A stretch of 64,000 nt of DNA from Mesorhizobium atlanticum (lineage in GTDB: Bacteria; Pseudomonadota; Alphaproteobacteria; Rhizobiales; Rhizobiaceae): the NCBI RefSeq assembly GCF_003289965.1, contig NZ_QMBQ01000009.1, forward strand, positions 124,001 to 188,000. The letters run 5' to 3'. This document shows, piece after piece, positions 63,553 to 64,000 of the stretch; within the stretch, counting starts at the first letter, position 1, and every line of letters begins with the position of its first letter. Position numbers and translations under genes: made by a program. The notes under the pieces were generated by a model. The model was not told where the DNA came from. It ran no database searches and saw only the letters and a program-made list of their open reading frames with translations.

Positions 63553-63999
63553 CGAATTTCCTGAAGAAGACGTGCCCGAGCGTTTTTTTCCCAGTCGTCG
63601 TATGGTGTCGTCGGGCTCCAGAACATATGCCAAGCGTCCTGGAGCACGCCTGAGATCTTGGGAGGGTCCTGGATGTTGAACCCCATGATTCCACACTCCC
63701 GAAACGCAGTGACAGCGGCGCTGGCTATGCCCTGCAAGACCTCGGGTGGATAGCAAAGGTCAAAGAGGACCGTCTTTCCAGAAATCCGATCGCTCGCCAG
63801 ATCCTGCCAAGCCCGCTCGACCGCTTCGGCATCCTGTTCACAGCCGGTTTGTCGCAAAACCGCAAGGATCACCGACATTCGTGCGTCGTCAGCGGGATGC
63901 GATGTAAGACTGGTGCGCGGAACTTGGAAAATGCCCTTCCCCCTTCGAAAGCAGAGATGGTAGTTGGTCCATCCATAGGCGGGTCCCGCGCAAAATGCC
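63549..63999 (-). CDS. partial protein at the window edge, unknown
   Basis: The frame is open from the window end to a stop at 63549: it starts within AGPAYGWTNYHLCFRRGKGI and ends DDWEKNARARLLQEIR, about 149 residues seen. The 5' end is outside the window. A mid-portion GKTVLFDLCYPPEVLQGIA and a late MGFNIQDPPKISGVLQDAW are visible, with no family recognised. It is convergent with the patatin gene and overlaps its last four bases. Confidence 0.6.
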   Translation of the reverse strand, partial: AFCAGPAYGWTNYHLCFRRGKGIFQVPRTSLTSHPADDARMSVILAVLRQTGCEQDAEAVERAWQDLASDRISGKTVLFDLCYPPEVLQGIASAAVTAFRECGIMGFNIQDPPKISGVLQDAWHMFWSPTTPYDDWEKNARARLLQEIR

Positions 64000-64000
64000 C

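Overview
The window reads as a symbiosis island (or symbiotic plasmid) segment from a Mesorhizobium-type rhizobium. The evidence is a consensus nod box at 14612-14660, a NifA-type activator site with a sigma-54 -24/-12 promoter at 133-218, rhizobial Porin_2 and aap-type transport genes, a rhizobial thiCOSGED operon, an Agrobacterium Tzs/Ipt-like cytokinin synthase, and a mosaic of intact GC-rich genes separated by eroded spacers full of gene fragments. No rRNA, tRNA or CRISPR was seen.

Left part (0-20.8 kb, nearly all on +). Two outer-membrane proteins lie behind the NifA/RpoN promoter. A TPP riboswitch precedes the complete thiamine operon thiC-thiO-thiS-thiG-thiE-thiD. Next is a methyl-cycle block: an ArsR regulator that looks like a SahR without its methyltransferase domain, glyA, metK, the cytokinin gene ipt, a nod-box-preceded fatty-acid hydroxylase, adenosine kinase, and metE under an adenosylcobalamin riboswitch. 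Together these can supply C1 units, make SAM, re-phosphorylate adenosine and regenerate methionine. No ahcY was found. Fragments of a second metK and a second adenosine kinase show that the block was duplicated or rearranged.

Middle (20.8-35 kb). A minus-strand trio (enolase-superfamily enzyme related to hydroxyproline-betaine epimerases, small tautomerase, SemiSWEET), a receiver protein lacking its phospho-acceptor Asp, two SDRs, a hydantoinase-A/ASKHA protein, a dead DUF6119-type gene, a divergent TetR/SDR pair with palindromic operators, and an operon of TTC38-like protein, flavin amine oxidase, zinc alcohol dehydrogenase and cupin.

35-46.7 kb. A minus-strand aapJQMP amino-acid ABC transporter with a PatB/MalY-type beta-lyase, an acid-sugar-dehydratase-like enolase, an MFS transporter, a divergent AraC regulator and a BisC-like molybdoenzyme. 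A 61-bp element (45/61 identical) lies upstream of both the AraC/MFS pair and the molybdoenzyme, suggesting one regulon.

47-57 kb. A quaternary-amine-like block: GlxA-type AraC regulator, MttB-family methyltransferase, ProV/ProW-type ABC genes without a binding protein, a LysR regulator, an isolated corrinoid protein, a second GlxA-type regulator and an EamA exporter. A ~50-bp sequence recurs upstream of this exporter, of the enolase trio and of the receiver gene.

Right end (58-64 kb). A decayed Mu/Tn7-like transposon (frameshifted transposase and ATPase, 15-bp terminal inverted repeats, multiple internal binding sites, a ~170-bp direct repeat), then a probable toxin-antitoxin-like pair with a degenerate PIN domain, a CapV-like patatin phospholipase and a partial gene at the window edge.
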